A stretch of DNA of 64,000 bases from Marinithermofilum abyssi (GTDB lineage: Bacteria; Bacillota; Bacilli; Thermoactinomycetales; DSM-45169), in NCBI RefSeq assembly GCF_014641195.1, contig NZ_BMHQ01000003.1:248001-312000 (forward strand), in the 5' to 3' direction. Both the position numbers and the translations under genes were made by a program. Below are positions 8,433-16,485 of this stretch, in pieces. How positions within the stretch are numbered: the stretch's first letter is position 1; every line of letters starts with the position of its first letter. The notes below the pieces were generated by a model. It was given only the letters and a program-made list of their open reading frames with translations, was not told the origin of the DNA and searched no databases.

Positions 8433-11383
8433 TATTGATCACCTGCCAGATTTACGTCCGCGATTGGTTCATAATCTTTACGGGCCCATTTCCGCTCTAC
8501 CTGAACACCCACTTGAGGGTTCCGGGTCGCATACCGGGGGTTGTACCTCGGCAAAGGGATGATGCCGTCTTTCTCGAGTACCTCCATCCGAACCCTCGCT
8601 TGCTTGTACGCTGGCGTATTTGTGCGGACATCCACCGCGTTGCCTGTCAGCAGGTTGACCGCATGCTGATGGCTGGCAGAGTGCATGGGAAGGTACAGTT
8701 CGTTTCCGTGAACACGATCGGTCACCAGCGCGCGTACTTTAACCCGACCGTAGGGGGATAAGAGGCGAACGAGGGAACCGTCTTTTACGCCGCGTTCTTT
8801 TGCCAGTTTTCGGGATACTTCCACGAACACTTCGGGGAATTTATACTGAATCCCCTCCGATTTGCTGGTTAAGTTTCCTTCATGGAAATGCTCCAGCAGG
8901 CGGCCGTTATTTAAGACCAAATCGAATTCTGCCGCCATATTGACAGGCGGAACATAATCTACAAGGGAAAGTCGGGCTTTTCCGTCCGGGAAGTTAAATT
9001 GTTCACTGTAAAGAAGCGGAGTGTCGGTCCCGTCCTCCTGAACGGGCCAATTCAAGCTGTTCCACCCCGAGAGGCGTTCGTAGGAAACCCCTGCAAAGCT
9101 CGGACACAGGCTCGCGATCTCATCCATGATGTCACTGGGCCCCTCATAGTCCCAATCGGCTCCCATCGCTTTGGCGATCTCCCGAATGATCCACCAGTCG
9201 GGCATCGAACTCCCTAACGGATCAAGGGCTTGATATAGACGTTGTATACGCCGTTCCGTGTTGGTGAAGGTACCTTCTTTTTCGAGGGAAGGAGCGGCCG
9301 GCAGAATAACGTCCGCAAATTGCGCTGTCTTTGTGAAAAATACATCCTGCACGACAAAGAAATCGAGTTTGGACAGAATTTCATGGACATGGTTCGCGTT
9401 GGAATCGACCCAGGCCATATCTTCTCCGACCAGATACATTGCTTTCAGCTTGCCTTCCTCAATCGCTTCAAGCATCTGGATGTTGTCGAGGCCGGGCTGT
9501 GCGGGAATAGATGCACCGTATGCCTGTTCAAATTTTTCACGGTCCTCATCGTTGGTGACGGGTTGATACCCAGGCAGCCATGCGGGTAAAGTGCCCATGT
9601 CGCAGGCTCCTTGTACATTGTTGTGCCCGCGCAGCGGATACGCACCCGCCCCCGGACGGCCGTAGTTGCCCGTAATCAGCAGCAGGTTGGAAATCGCGGC
9701 GGAGGTATGGGAACCGCCTGTGTTCTGTGTGACGCCCATTCCCCACAGGATGCAGGTACCGTCCGCTTCATGAATCATTTTTGCTGTTTCGATCAATTGT
9801 TCTTTGGAAATGCCGGTTACTTTCTCCGCATACTCAAGTGTATAACGTTGAAGTAATTGGAGATATTCTTGATAGTTGTTTACGCGGGCCTTGATAAATT
9901 CTTCATCATGCCACCCTTGATCGATGATGTATTTTGCAACAGCGGTGATCCATACAAAATCCGTACCTTGTTTCGGATGTAAGTAAAGATCGGCACGCTC
10001 CGCCATTTCGTGCTTACGGAGGTCTGCAACAATCAATTTTTGACCGTTCAATTTTTTGGCTCGTTTTACCCGGGTTGCTAGTACCGGATGGCCTTCTGTC
10101 GGATTAGCACCGACAATGATGACAAGGCCCGCTCCAGCAATGTCCCGGATCGTTCCCGCGTCCCCACCGTAGCCCACCGTTGACAGCAACCCGTCGGTGG
10201 CGGGGGATTGGCAGTAACGGGAACAGTTGTCAACGTTGTTGGTTCCAAATACCTGTCGGGCCAGCTTCTGCATCAGGTAATTCTCTTCATTTGTGATTTT
10301 GGACGAAGAGATAAACCCGACTGCGTCTCCGCCCTCTTTCTTTTTGATGGATCCCATCTTATCCGCGATCAAACTGAGCGCTTCTTTCCAGGTGGCGGGG
10401 ACAAACTGATCGCCTTTCCGGATCAGCGGAGTGGTGATGCGCTCCTCGCTGTTTACAAAATCCCATCCAAATTTCCCTTTTATACAAGTGGAAATACTGT
10501 TGACGGGAGCATCTTCTACAGGCTCGATTTTCAAGATTTGGCGGTCTTTTGTCCAGACCTTGAAGGAACAGCCGACACCGCAGAATGTACAGACGGTTTT
10601 TGTTTTCTTTATGCGGGTTTGACGCATCGCAGCTTCCACTTCGGAAACAGCAAAAATCCCAGTATAACTAGGCTCCACTTTTTTTACAAAATCAATCATG
10701 GGATTCAACAGATCTTTATCCATACCCGTCATGAAGCCTGCATTACCCAGCATCGATTTTTCCATCAGTGCATTGCACGGACACACGGTTATACACTGTC
10801 CACAAGAAACACAGGAAGATTCATTGATCGGCACGTCATTATCCCAGATGACACGGGGGATGTTACGCTCCCAATCAATGGAAAGCGTTTCATTGACCTG
10901 GACATCCTGACACACTTCCACACATCGTCCGCACAAGATGCATTGATCGGGATCGTAGCGATAAAATGGGTGGGACATATCCACTTCGTACGGTTTCTCC
11001 CGAAACGGTCGCGTTTGATGTTCGATTTCGAGGAGTTCTGCGGTATTGTGGATCCTGCAATTTCCGTTGTTGTTATCACAAACCGTGCAATAAAGCATAT
11101 GATTTTCCAAAATCCTGTCCATTGCTTCGTTTTGTGCCCGTTTGGCCCGTTCCGACGACGTGAAAATGCTCATCCCTTCCTGAATGTGCGTCGAACAGGC
11201 TCTCATAATTTTTCCATCGATCTCGCACATGCAAGTGTCACATGTTTGGATGGGACCTAAATCAGGTGAATAACAAATATGAGGATGTTCTATGTTTTGT
11301 TTGAGAAGGTAATCGAGAATCCTCGTGCCTTCTTCCGCTTCATGCGCGATTCCATTGATTGTAAATGCGATTTTTCGGTTCAC
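8432..11383 (-). CDS. fdhA: Formate dehydrogenase catalytic subunit (molybdopterin oxidoreductase, YrhE-type)
   Basis: A 983-residue soluble formate dehydrogenase that oxidises formate to CO2. In order: a 2Fe-2S domain with Cys 37, 48, 51 and 63; two 4Fe-4S motifs (CILCGRCVEVC and CVSCGQCITVCPC); an N-terminal molybdopterin cluster motif CTFCGVGC; the bis-MGD domains; and a cysteine molybdenum ligand in NCSRYCQSPAT, so a Cys rather than selenocysteine enzyme. No signal peptide is present. The GTG at 11383 is chosen because GAGAGGAGG lies just upstream; the longer frame crosses a terminator-like hairpin. Its stop overlaps the DUF1641 gene. Confidence 0.95.
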   Translation of the reverse strand: MNRKIAFTINGIAHEAEEGTRILDYLLKQNIEHPHICYSPDLGPIQTCDTCMCEIDGKIMRACSTHIQEGMSIFTSSERAKRAQNEAMDRILENHMLYCTVCDNNNGNCRIHNTAELLEIEHQTRPFREKPYEVDMSHPFYRYDPDQCILCGRCVEVCQDVQVNETLSIDWERNIPRVIWDNDVPINESSCVSCGQCITVCPCNALMEKSMLGNAGFMTGMDKDLLNPMIDFVKKVEPSYTGIFAVSEVEAAMRQTRIKKTKTVCTFCGVGCSFKVWTKDRQILKIEPVEDAPVNSISTCIKGKFGWDFVNSEERITTPLIRKGDQFVPATWKEALSLIADKMGSIKKKEGGDAVGFISSSKITNEENYLMQKLARQVFGTNNVDNCSRYCQSPATDGLLSTVGYGGDAGTIRDIAGAGLVIIVGANPTEGHPVLATRVKRAKKLNGQKLIVADLRKHEMAERADLYLHPKQGTDFVWITAVAKYIIDQGWHDEEFIKARVNNYQEYLQLLQRYTLEYAEKVTGISKEQLIETAKMIHEADGTCILWGMGVTQNTGGSHTSAAISNLLLITGNYGRPGAGAYPLRGHNNVQGACDMGTLPAWLPGYQPVTNDEDREKFEQAYGASIPAQPGLDNIQMLEAIEEGKLKAMYLVGEDMAWVDSNANHVHEILSKLDFFVVQDVFFTKTAQFADVILPAAPSLEKEGTFTNTERRIQRLYQALDPLGSSMPDWWIIREIAKAMGADWDYEGPSDIMDEIASLCPSFAGVSYERLSGWNSLNWPVQEDGTDTPLLYSEQFNFPDGKARLSLVDYVPPVNMAAEFDLVLNNGRLLEHFHEGNLTSKSEGIQYKFPEVFVEVSRKLAKERGVKDGSLVRLLSPYGRVKVRALVTDRVHGNELYLPMHSASHQHAVNLLTGNAVDVRTNTPAYKQARVRMEVLEKDGIIPLPRYNPRYATRNPQVGVQVERKWARKDYEPIADVNLAGDQ

Positions 11384-11402
11384 TGTGGACCTCCTCTCAC
11401 AC

Positions 11403-11461
11403 AAAAAAAACCCACCATAAAACAATTTGTGCGTTTTTGGCACAGATTGTTTTATGGTGGG
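11403..11461 (-). promoter_or_regulatory. Terminator-like hairpin in the formate dehydrogenase leader
   Basis: Two 22-base arms at 11411-11432 and 11440-11461 pair almost perfectly around a seven-base loop. On the minus strand they are followed by eight Ts, then GAGAGGAGG and the fdhA start about 20 bases later. The geometry is that of an intrinsic terminator lying inside the leader of the operon. It is either an attenuator or the terminator of a lost upstream gene. No candidate aptamer is visible. Confidence 0.65.
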
Positions 11462-11656
11462 TTAATTCCTAAGCATATCTCGATGCCAGTCATCAATCCC
11501 GCCATAGCTTAAAAGGAAGAACAGGATCATTGGGCAATTTGTTGTTACCCCATGTCAATGAACTTCCTTAAATATCTTTTATTATAATCGACTGGAGAAA
11601 ACCAATCAACTCTACAAGGACGATCCTTCAAATGTCCCATACTCGTACTTTCCACT

Positions 11657-11734
11657 TCAAAGAACGAAGAAGATAAACGCGATCACCAGCAAAAACAATA
11701 AAAAAATCCCGAACCCGATTAACAGGATAGACAT
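11657..11734 (-). CDS. 25-residue hydrophobic peptide
   Basis: An ATG at 11734 follows GAAAGGGGG with ideal spacing and encodes a peptide that is almost entirely one membrane helix (MSILLIGFGIFLLFLLVIAF and a short end). The strong ribosome-binding site and the clean hydrophobic sequence argue for a real small membrane peptide, as is common in Bacilli. I know no family for it. The longer frame that includes it has no supporting start. Confidence 0.5.
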   Translation of the reverse strand: MSILLIGFGIFLLFLLVIAFIFFVL

Positions 11735-11820
11735 CGCGATCCCCCTTTCATCTCGTAATATCCTATGAACCGGAAGGAATATTGAAAGGGATACCTGCCG
11801 GGAACCGGGACCATAGGATG

Positions 11821-11856
11821 AAAAAAGGCCGTTAACCGGTGTCAACAGCCTTTTTT
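11821..11856. terminator. Hairpin with A/T flanks
   Basis: AAAAAAGGC and GCCTTTTTT pair, with an additional GTT/AAC step inside. This is the shape of a bidirectional terminator. It lies upstream of the small peptide gene, and no plus-strand gene ends next to it. Confidence 0.55.
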
Positions 11857-12204
11857 CAAGTCGCGTTGGCAATCCGGGCACTTCTCCCGCTTCAACATGA
11901 CGTTCCAGCTCTATCTTGGAAAAAGACGCGCTTACCGTCGAGATCGACTTCGATAGCACCTTTGCGGGAGGGGACTAGGAAGGGTATTCAGATGTATAAC
12001 TAGGAAAAAGCCTGATATATCACCCCTGACAAATCCCCGCCGGGACTTAAATAGATATTCCTCTGGCTCCAGCTCTCTTCCTTGCTCCTTTATATACAGC
12101 TCCTAAACGGCGGCTCTTCTCCGTCTTCTTCTCTGCAACTCATAAAACCGTTGCGGTTTTCCCTTCTCTCGACCCATCGACCCCATCCCAATACTTGACG
12201 ATGG
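11857..12204. other. Intergenic region, no gene seen
   Basis: No supported frame. A short AAAACCG/CGGTTTT hairpin near 12144-12161 could terminate the tetR-type gene that ends at 12205. Confidence 0.5.
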
Positions 12205-12810
12205 CTAGGTTTGTATGTGTTGCACTCTAAGGCGCGTCAATTGAGTGGCCATGTATTCGGGAGTGTAAGGGAGATCGTTTCTCAGCCACCAAGCGATAAC
12301 ACCGAGATAGGCGGAAGCGGCATATTGGATGAGAATCTCTTTGGGAATGGCCGGCCTTATATCATTGGACATGCTATGTGTGAGGCGTTCATTTAATACA
12401 TCGACAAATACATCGAGTAAGCGGAATAAAAATCGCTGTTGTCCTTTATTGCCGAGCATCACTTTATAAAACTGCTCGTGCTGAGCTACATGTTCAAAGA
12501 CATAGACCAAGTCGGAAAGCGGACGAATAACATTTCCATTCGAATCGGTTATGTTTTCATCGATGAGGCGGCTTTTTTTCATCCCTTTGACCAGTTCCGT
12601 CAAAATATCTTTGATACTTTGGTTTAAAAGATCTTCCTTATCGCGGTAATGGAGATAAAAAGTCGCTCGGTTAAGAGTAGCTCGCTGTGTGATATCTTGT
12701 ACACTGATCGAGTCATATCCTTTTTCCCCGATGAGTTCGATCAGAGCGTTTCTTAGCATTTGGCGCGTACGAACAACCCTGGGATCTAGTTTTTTCCGTT
12801 TGTTTGACAT
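12205..12810 (-). CDS. TetR-family regulator divergent from asnB
   Basis: A 201-residue TetR/AcrR protein. The N-terminal helix-turn-helix spans about residues 13-60 (YDSISVQDITQRATLNRATFYLHYRDKEDLL), and the C-terminal helical ligand domain ends in a region with YLGVIAWWLRNDLPY. It is divergent from an asparagine synthetase gene. Two palindromic sites sit between the genes, which is the usual autoregulation/repression layout. The ligand is unknown. The start at 12810 has AGGA nine bases upstream. Confidence 0.85.
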   Translation of the reverse strand: MSNKRKKLDPRVVRTRQMLRNALIELIGEKGYDSISVQDITQRATLNRATFYLHYRDKEDLLNQSIKDILTELVKGMKKSRLIDENITDSNGNVIRPLSDLVYVFEHVAQHEQFYKVMLGNKGQQRFLFRLLDVFVDVLNERLTHSMSNDIRPAIPKEILIQYAASAYLGVIAWWLRNDLPYTPEYMATQLTRLRVQHIQT

Positions 12811-12862
12811 CTTTCATCTTCCTATGAATTTTTAGTGGATTTATAATCAATGCTTCCCTGTT

Positions 12863-12878
12863 TGTTGAGTAATCAACA
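12863..12878. promoter_or_regulatory. Palindromic operator candidate 1 (TetR/asnB intergenic)
   Basis: TGTTGA-GTAA-TCAACA is a perfect inverted repeat. It shares its half-site with the second palindrome 45 bases away, as expected for binding sites of the divergent TetR-family regulator. Confidence 0.6.
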
Positions 12879-12922
12879 GATTATGCGGATTTGTTTGTTG
12901 AAATCCTACCTAATCCTATTAT

Positions 12923-12941
12923 AATCAACAATGTGTTGATT
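12923..12941. promoter_or_regulatory. Palindromic operator candidate 2 (TetR/asnB intergenic)
   Basis: AATCAACA-ATG-TGTTGATT is a perfect eight-base inverted repeat about 50 bases upstream of the asnB start. It carries the same TCAACA/TGTTGA half-sites as candidate 1. Confidence 0.65.
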
Positions 12942-12989
12942 AACAAACGAACTGTCAATAAAGCTGATAACCGACAGGAGATGGTAGAC

Positions 12990-14813
12990 ATGTGTGGAAT
13001 TGCCGGCTGGATCGATTGGGAAAACGACCTTTCTGGTCAAAAGGAAATATTGAAAGATATGGCTCGAGCGATCCAAAACCGCGGACCCGATGCGGAAGGT
13101 TTCTGGTTTTCGCCCCGGGCGGCTTTGGCCCATCGCCGCTTGATTGTGATCGACCCGGAAGGCGGTCTCCAACCGATGATCGTACAGCAGGGAGATCGTC
13201 GTTATGCAATGATATACAATGGTGAGATTTATAACTATCTCGAACTGAAAAAAGAGCTGCAAGAACGTGGTCATGTGTTTAAAACCCATTCGGATACCGA
13301 AGTATTGCTGCATACGTATCTCGAATGGGGAGAAGATTGCGTAAGGCACCTGAATGGGATTTTCGCTTTTGCCATTTGGGACGAGGCGAAACAAAAACTG
13401 TTTTTGGGACGGGACCATTTGGGTGTCAAACCGCTGTTTTATACCCAACGCGGGAGTATGATCCTGTTTGCGTCCGAGTTGAAATCAATCTTAGCGCATC
13501 CTGAGGTAAAACCGGAAATTGATGCTGAGGGATTGGCAGAGATATTTGGGAACGGGCCGATGCGTACACCCGGGGTTGGTGTATTCAAAGGGATCAAAGA
13601 GGTTCGTCCCGGCCATTCCATCCTGTTCACCCGCGAAGGGAAACGGGTGACTCGTTATTGGAATCTAAAAAGTGAACCCCATACGGATGATGTAGAGACA
13701 ACAGTAGCAAAAATTCGCGATATTTTAGAAGATACCGTGCGCCGGCAGCTCATCTCCGACATGCCGGTGGTGACTATGCTTTCCGGCGGACTGGACTCGA
13801 GCGGTCTGACGGCGATCGCCGGGAAAGAATTTGCGAAAGAGGGGCGGACCCTTCACACCTATTCGATCGACTTTGTCGGCAGCGACCACGACTTCCAAAA
13901 AGATTTACTGCACCTCGATCTCGATGCGCCGTGGGTCAAACGGGTCTCCGATTATGTGAAAACCGAGCATCACACCATTGTATTGGATTCCGAAGAACTG
14001 ATTGAAAACTTGCTCGTTCCACTAAGGGCGCGCGACTTACCGGGAATTGGAGAGATGGAAACATCTCTTTATCTTCTTTTCCGCGAAATGAAAAAAGACG
14101 CTACGGTCGCTTTGTCTGGTGAGTCGGCAGACGAAGTGTTTAGCGGATATCCTTGGTTCCATCAGGAAGCGTTCTTAAATGCAGGCACATTTCCATGGCG
14201 AGTGAGCAGCACCGGGAATCTGACTCATTTATTATCCCCAGAGACTCTCAATCACGTGCGTCCAGAGGAGTATGTACAAGCACGATATGAAGAAGCGATC
14301 GCCGAAGTGCCCGCGCTTGAAGGGGAAGACCCTCTCGAGGCGCGGCAACGGGAAATGTCTTATCTTTTCATCACCCGGTTCCTGCCATTCATGCTCGACC
14401 GCAAGGACCGTACCAGCATGTACACCGGATTCGAAGTCCGCGTACCGTTCTGCGATTACCGTTTGGTCGAGTACCTTTGGAATGTGCCTTACCGGGTGAA
14501 AAAAGTAGACGACATCGAAAAAGGGATTTTACGGCGTGCACTGAAAGGCTACTTACCGGACGATGTGCTCTATCGTAAAAAAAGTGCCTATCCAACAGTG
14601 CAAAACCCTGTTTATTACCAAGCGGTCAGCCGCTGGATGAAGGATATCTTAGCTGATCCTAATTCTCCCGTCTGCTCTCTGATCGATAAAAAGAAATTGC
14701 AAGCCGTGATTGATGGGAAAACACATCTCGATCCTGGCCGAGTTGTAAAAGCTTTGGAGTATCTCATTCAAGTAAATACTTGGATCAAAGAATACGGCAT
14801 TACCATTCGCTAA
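12990..14813 (+). CDS. asnB: Glutamine-hydrolysing asparagine synthetase
   Basis: A 607-residue AsnB. The start at 12990 places Cys at position 2 (MCGIAGW), the nucleophile of the class II glutaminase domain, and AGGAG lies nine bases upstream. The synthetase domain has the PP-loop SGGLDSSG near residue 265, SGESADEVFSGYPWF and a later RVPFCDYRLVEYLWNVP. It converts aspartate, glutamine and ATP to asparagine and glutamate. The gene is divergent from a TetR regulator and ends in a strong terminator before the encapsulin operon. Paralogues of AsnB can act in cell-wall amidation, so the physiological role is not certain. Confidence 0.92.
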   Translation: MCGIAGWIDWENDLSGQKEILKDMARAIQNRGPDAEGFWFSPRAALAHRRLIVIDPEGGLQPMIVQQGDRRYAMIYNGEIYNYLELKKELQERGHVFKTHSDTEVLLHTYLEWGEDCVRHLNGIFAFAIWDEAKQKLFLGRDHLGVKPLFYTQRGSMILFASELKSILAHPEVKPEIDAEGLAEIFGNGPMRTPGVGVFKGIKEVRPGHSILFTREGKRVTRYWNLKSEPHTDDVETTVAKIRDILEDTVRRQLISDMPVVTMLSGGLDSSGLTAIAGKEFAKEGRTLHTYSIDFVGSDHDFQKDLLHLDLDAPWVKRVSDYVKTEHHTIVLDSEELIENLLVPLRARDLPGIGEMETSLYLLFREMKKDATVALSGESADEVFSGYPWFHQEAFLNAGTFPWRVSSTGNLTHLLSPETLNHVRPEEYVQARYEEAIAEVPALEGEDPLEARQREMSYLFITRFLPFMLDRKDRTSMYTGFEVRVPFCDYRLVEYLWNVPYRVKKVDDIEKGILRRALKGYLPDDVLYRKKSAYPTVQNPVYYQAVSRWMKDILADPNSPVCSLIDKKKLQAVIDGKTHLDPGRVVKALEYLIQVNTWIKEYGITIR

Positions 14814-14844
14814 CCTAATGGGCCTTTTCGCGCGAAGCCCCCTA

Positions 14845-14874
14845 GAAACCAACCCCTAAGCAGGGGTTGGTTTC
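14845..14874 (+). terminator. Strong intrinsic terminator after asnB
   Basis: GAAACCAACCCCT and AGGGGTTGGTTTC form a 13-bp stem just after the asnB stop, separating it from the encapsulin operon. Confidence 0.85.
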
Positions 14875-14942
14875 TTAGGTTATAAAAAACACACGTTAAG
14901 GAAAGAATGTTTTCTATCCTTTTTAAAGGGGTTACACGAACA

Positions 14943-15218
14943 ATGGATAAAGTCTTTTCCGAATTGCATCCCATATTTTCACGTACCAAAGCATCAATTG
15001 AGACCTTCGTGCAGATGTTGGAACCTGTTGTGGAGCAGGCAGCGACTGAAAAGGAACGACTGTATTTTCACCATATCATCGAAGAAGAAGAACAGCGTCT
15101 GGAACGCCTGGAAACCCTTCTGCCCAGACTAGAGAAGCTTGTCGATTCGAATATCCCCGTGCAACACTCAAAGTTGTCTCCCTGGTCAGTCGGGAACCTT
15201 CGATTTAAAGGAGAGTAG
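14943..15218 (+). CDS. IMEF-type encapsulin cargo, N-terminal half as a separate ORF
   Basis: This 91-residue helical protein (MDKVFSELHPIFSRTK, then ERLYFHHIIEEEEQRLERLE) matches the first half of IMEF, the ferritin-like iron-mineralising cargo of Firmicute encapsulins. The HHIxEEEE cluster is a likely iron ligand set. The frame ends in TAG at 15216, one codon before the ATG of the next ORF in the same frame. Its last residues, SPWSVGNLRFKGE, look like an encapsulin targeting peptide, which a simple nonsense truncation would not supply. I prefer ATG 14943 (AAAGGGG upstream) over ATG 14907 because it aligns with the IMEF N-terminus. Confidence 0.75.
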   Translation: MDKVFSELHPIFSRTKASIETFVQMLEPVVEQAATEKERLYFHHIIEEEEQRLERLETLLPRLEKLVDSNIPVQHSKLSPWSVGNLRFKGE

Positions 15219-15221
15219 AAA

Positions 15222-15527
15222 ATGGATCGCCGCGACTTTTTGCTATTACTGCAGGATATCAACCTCGAAAAGTTTGGTTTACATAATTTCATCGAGCACT
15301 TGGATTTAGCCAAATTCGAGCTTCCCGATGAATCTATTGTGCAAACGTTAAAGGAACTGCGGGATATCTCCCAACGGGATTATGAGCGTGTAAAAGAAAT
15401 CGTCTCGATGCTGAACGAAGCCTTTAACCAAGATCTTGAACCAGGTAAATCAGAACCCATAACTGCTTTCAATTCCAAACGGCGTTTTACGGTTGGCAAT
15501 ATGATCAACCGGTCATCTACCCTTTAA
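15222..15527 (+). CDS. IMEF-type encapsulin cargo, C-terminal half with targeting peptide
   Basis: This 101-residue protein begins MDRRDFLLLLQDINLEKFGL and continues HNFIEHLDLAKFELPDES. That is the second half of the IMEF ferritin-like fold, with the FGLHNFIEH segment expected to carry iron ligands. It ends KRRFTVGNMINRSSTL, a C-terminal encapsulin targeting peptide of the TVGxL type. It is in the same frame as the preceding ORF, separated by TAG-AAA, and has its own AAAGGAGAG site eight bases before the ATG. Independent, coupled translation is therefore likely. Together the halves total 192 residues, close to a normal single-chain IMEF. Confidence 0.75.
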   Translation: MDRRDFLLLLQDINLEKFGLHNFIEHLDLAKFELPDESIVQTLKELRDISQRDYERVKEIVSMLNEAFNQDLEPGKSEPITAFNSKRRFTVGNMINRSSTL

Positions 15528-15544
15528 TCGGAGGATGAAATAGC

Positions 15545-16390
15545 ATGGACAAAACGAAAAAATACCAGGATGCTCCATTTTCCCCGGACGACTGGGCCGA
15601 ACTGGAAACCACAGTGGTTCAAACAGCTCGACGCCAGCTCGTAGGTCGCCGGTTTACTCCACTGTACGGTCCCTTGGGGGCTGGGATCCAAAGCGTCCCC
15701 CATTTTATTTATGATGCTCCAAAACCGGGCCAGTTGGATTTGACGGGAGAATCAAGTAACCCGACGCAGCCCTCTCGCCGGGTAAACTTAAATATCCCGA
15801 TACTATATAAGGACTTCACCGTGTATTGGCGGGATCTGGATCTGTCCGATAAATTGAATACTCCCATTGATTTTAGTGCAGCAGCCGATGCCGCTTCCTA
15901 CGTGGCTTTAAAGGAAGACGATCTGATCTTCAACGGGGAGGATTCCTTGGATATCCCGGGATTGATGAATGTGAAAGGGCGACACACCCAGATCCGGGAG
16001 GACTGGATGAAGGCGGGCAACGCATTCCAAGATGTTGTTGAAGCACGCAACAAGCTGCTTTCATCCGGGCATTCCGGACCCTATGCTTTGGTATTGTCTC
16101 CCTATCTGTACTCCCTTTTGCATCGGGTCCATCCGGAAACCCACGTCTTCGAAATCGAACATGTGAGGGAACTGGTGACAGACGGCGTTTACCAATCCCC
16201 TGTAATCAAGGGGCACGCCGGAGTATTGGTGGAGACTGGAGAACAGAATTTAGATTTGGCTGTGGCAGAAGACTTTGATACGGCCTACCTGGATTCCGAA
16301 GACATGAACCACCATTTCCGGGTTTACGAAGCCCTCGTCCCCCGGATTAAACGACCAACAGCCGTCTGCACGCTGGAAGACCCCCAATAA
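15545..16390 (+). CDS. Encapsulin shell protein (HK97-fold nanocompartment)
   Basis: A 281-residue encapsulin. Recognisable stretches are the N-terminal APFSPDDWAELETTVVQTAR, which contacts cargo peptides, GRRFTPLYGPLGAG, and the middle FTVYWRDLDLS and EDDLIFNGED. The C-terminal half has YALVLSPYLYSLLHRV and LDLAVAEDFDTAYLDSE. The length fits the large IMEF-associated class, which forms iron-storing shells in the cytoplasm. GGAGG lies ten bases before the ATG. It directly follows the two cargo ORFs and ends in a terminator, making a three-gene operon. No ferredoxin gene, a frequent partner, is adjacent. Confidence 0.92.
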   Translation: MDKTKKYQDAPFSPDDWAELETTVVQTARRQLVGRRFTPLYGPLGAGIQSVPHFIYDAPKPGQLDLTGESSNPTQPSRRVNLNIPILYKDFTVYWRDLDLSDKLNTPIDFSAAADAASYVALKEDDLIFNGEDSLDIPGLMNVKGRHTQIREDWMKAGNAFQDVVEARNKLLSSGHSGPYALVLSPYLYSLLHRVHPETHVFEIEHVRELVTDGVYQSPVIKGHAGVLVETGEQNLDLAVAEDFDTAYLDSEDMNHHFRVYEALVPRIKRPTAVCTLEDPQ

Positions 16391-16397
16391 AAAAATG

Positions 16398-16423
16398 AAG
16401 CGGAAAATAAACGATTTCCGCTT
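16398..16423. terminator. Terminator after the encapsulin gene
   Basis: AAGCGGAAA and TTTCCGCTT pair around an eight-base loop, with an A-run on the left. It lies between convergent genes and probably serves both. Confidence 0.75.
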
Positions 16424-16485
16424 TGGATCGGGCATTGCTTCTAGTGATGCCTGTTTTATTTTTCTATATGGGAAAACCTGTGTTC

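Noticed and set aside
10208-11260. 350-codon plus-strand ORF
   Set aside because: It is antisense to fdhA, has no ribosome-binding site, and its composition is that of a shadow of the conserved formate dehydrogenase frame.
11438-11452. TGGCACAGATTGTTT as a sigma-54 promoter
   Set aside because: Spacing and the -12 element do not match TGGCAC-N5-TTGCW, and the sequence is one arm of the leader hairpin.
14907-14942. Earlier ATG for the first IMEF ORF
   Set aside because: It adds a hydrophobic leader (MFSILFKGVTRT) not seen in IMEF and has a poorly spaced ribosome-binding site; ATG 14943 aligns with the family start.
15216-15218. TAG as selenocysteine or pyrrolysine-type recoding in the IMEF gene
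   Set aside because: Selenocysteine uses TGA, and no pyrrolysine genes are seen. The ribosome-binding site and ATG immediately around the stop favour separate initiation.
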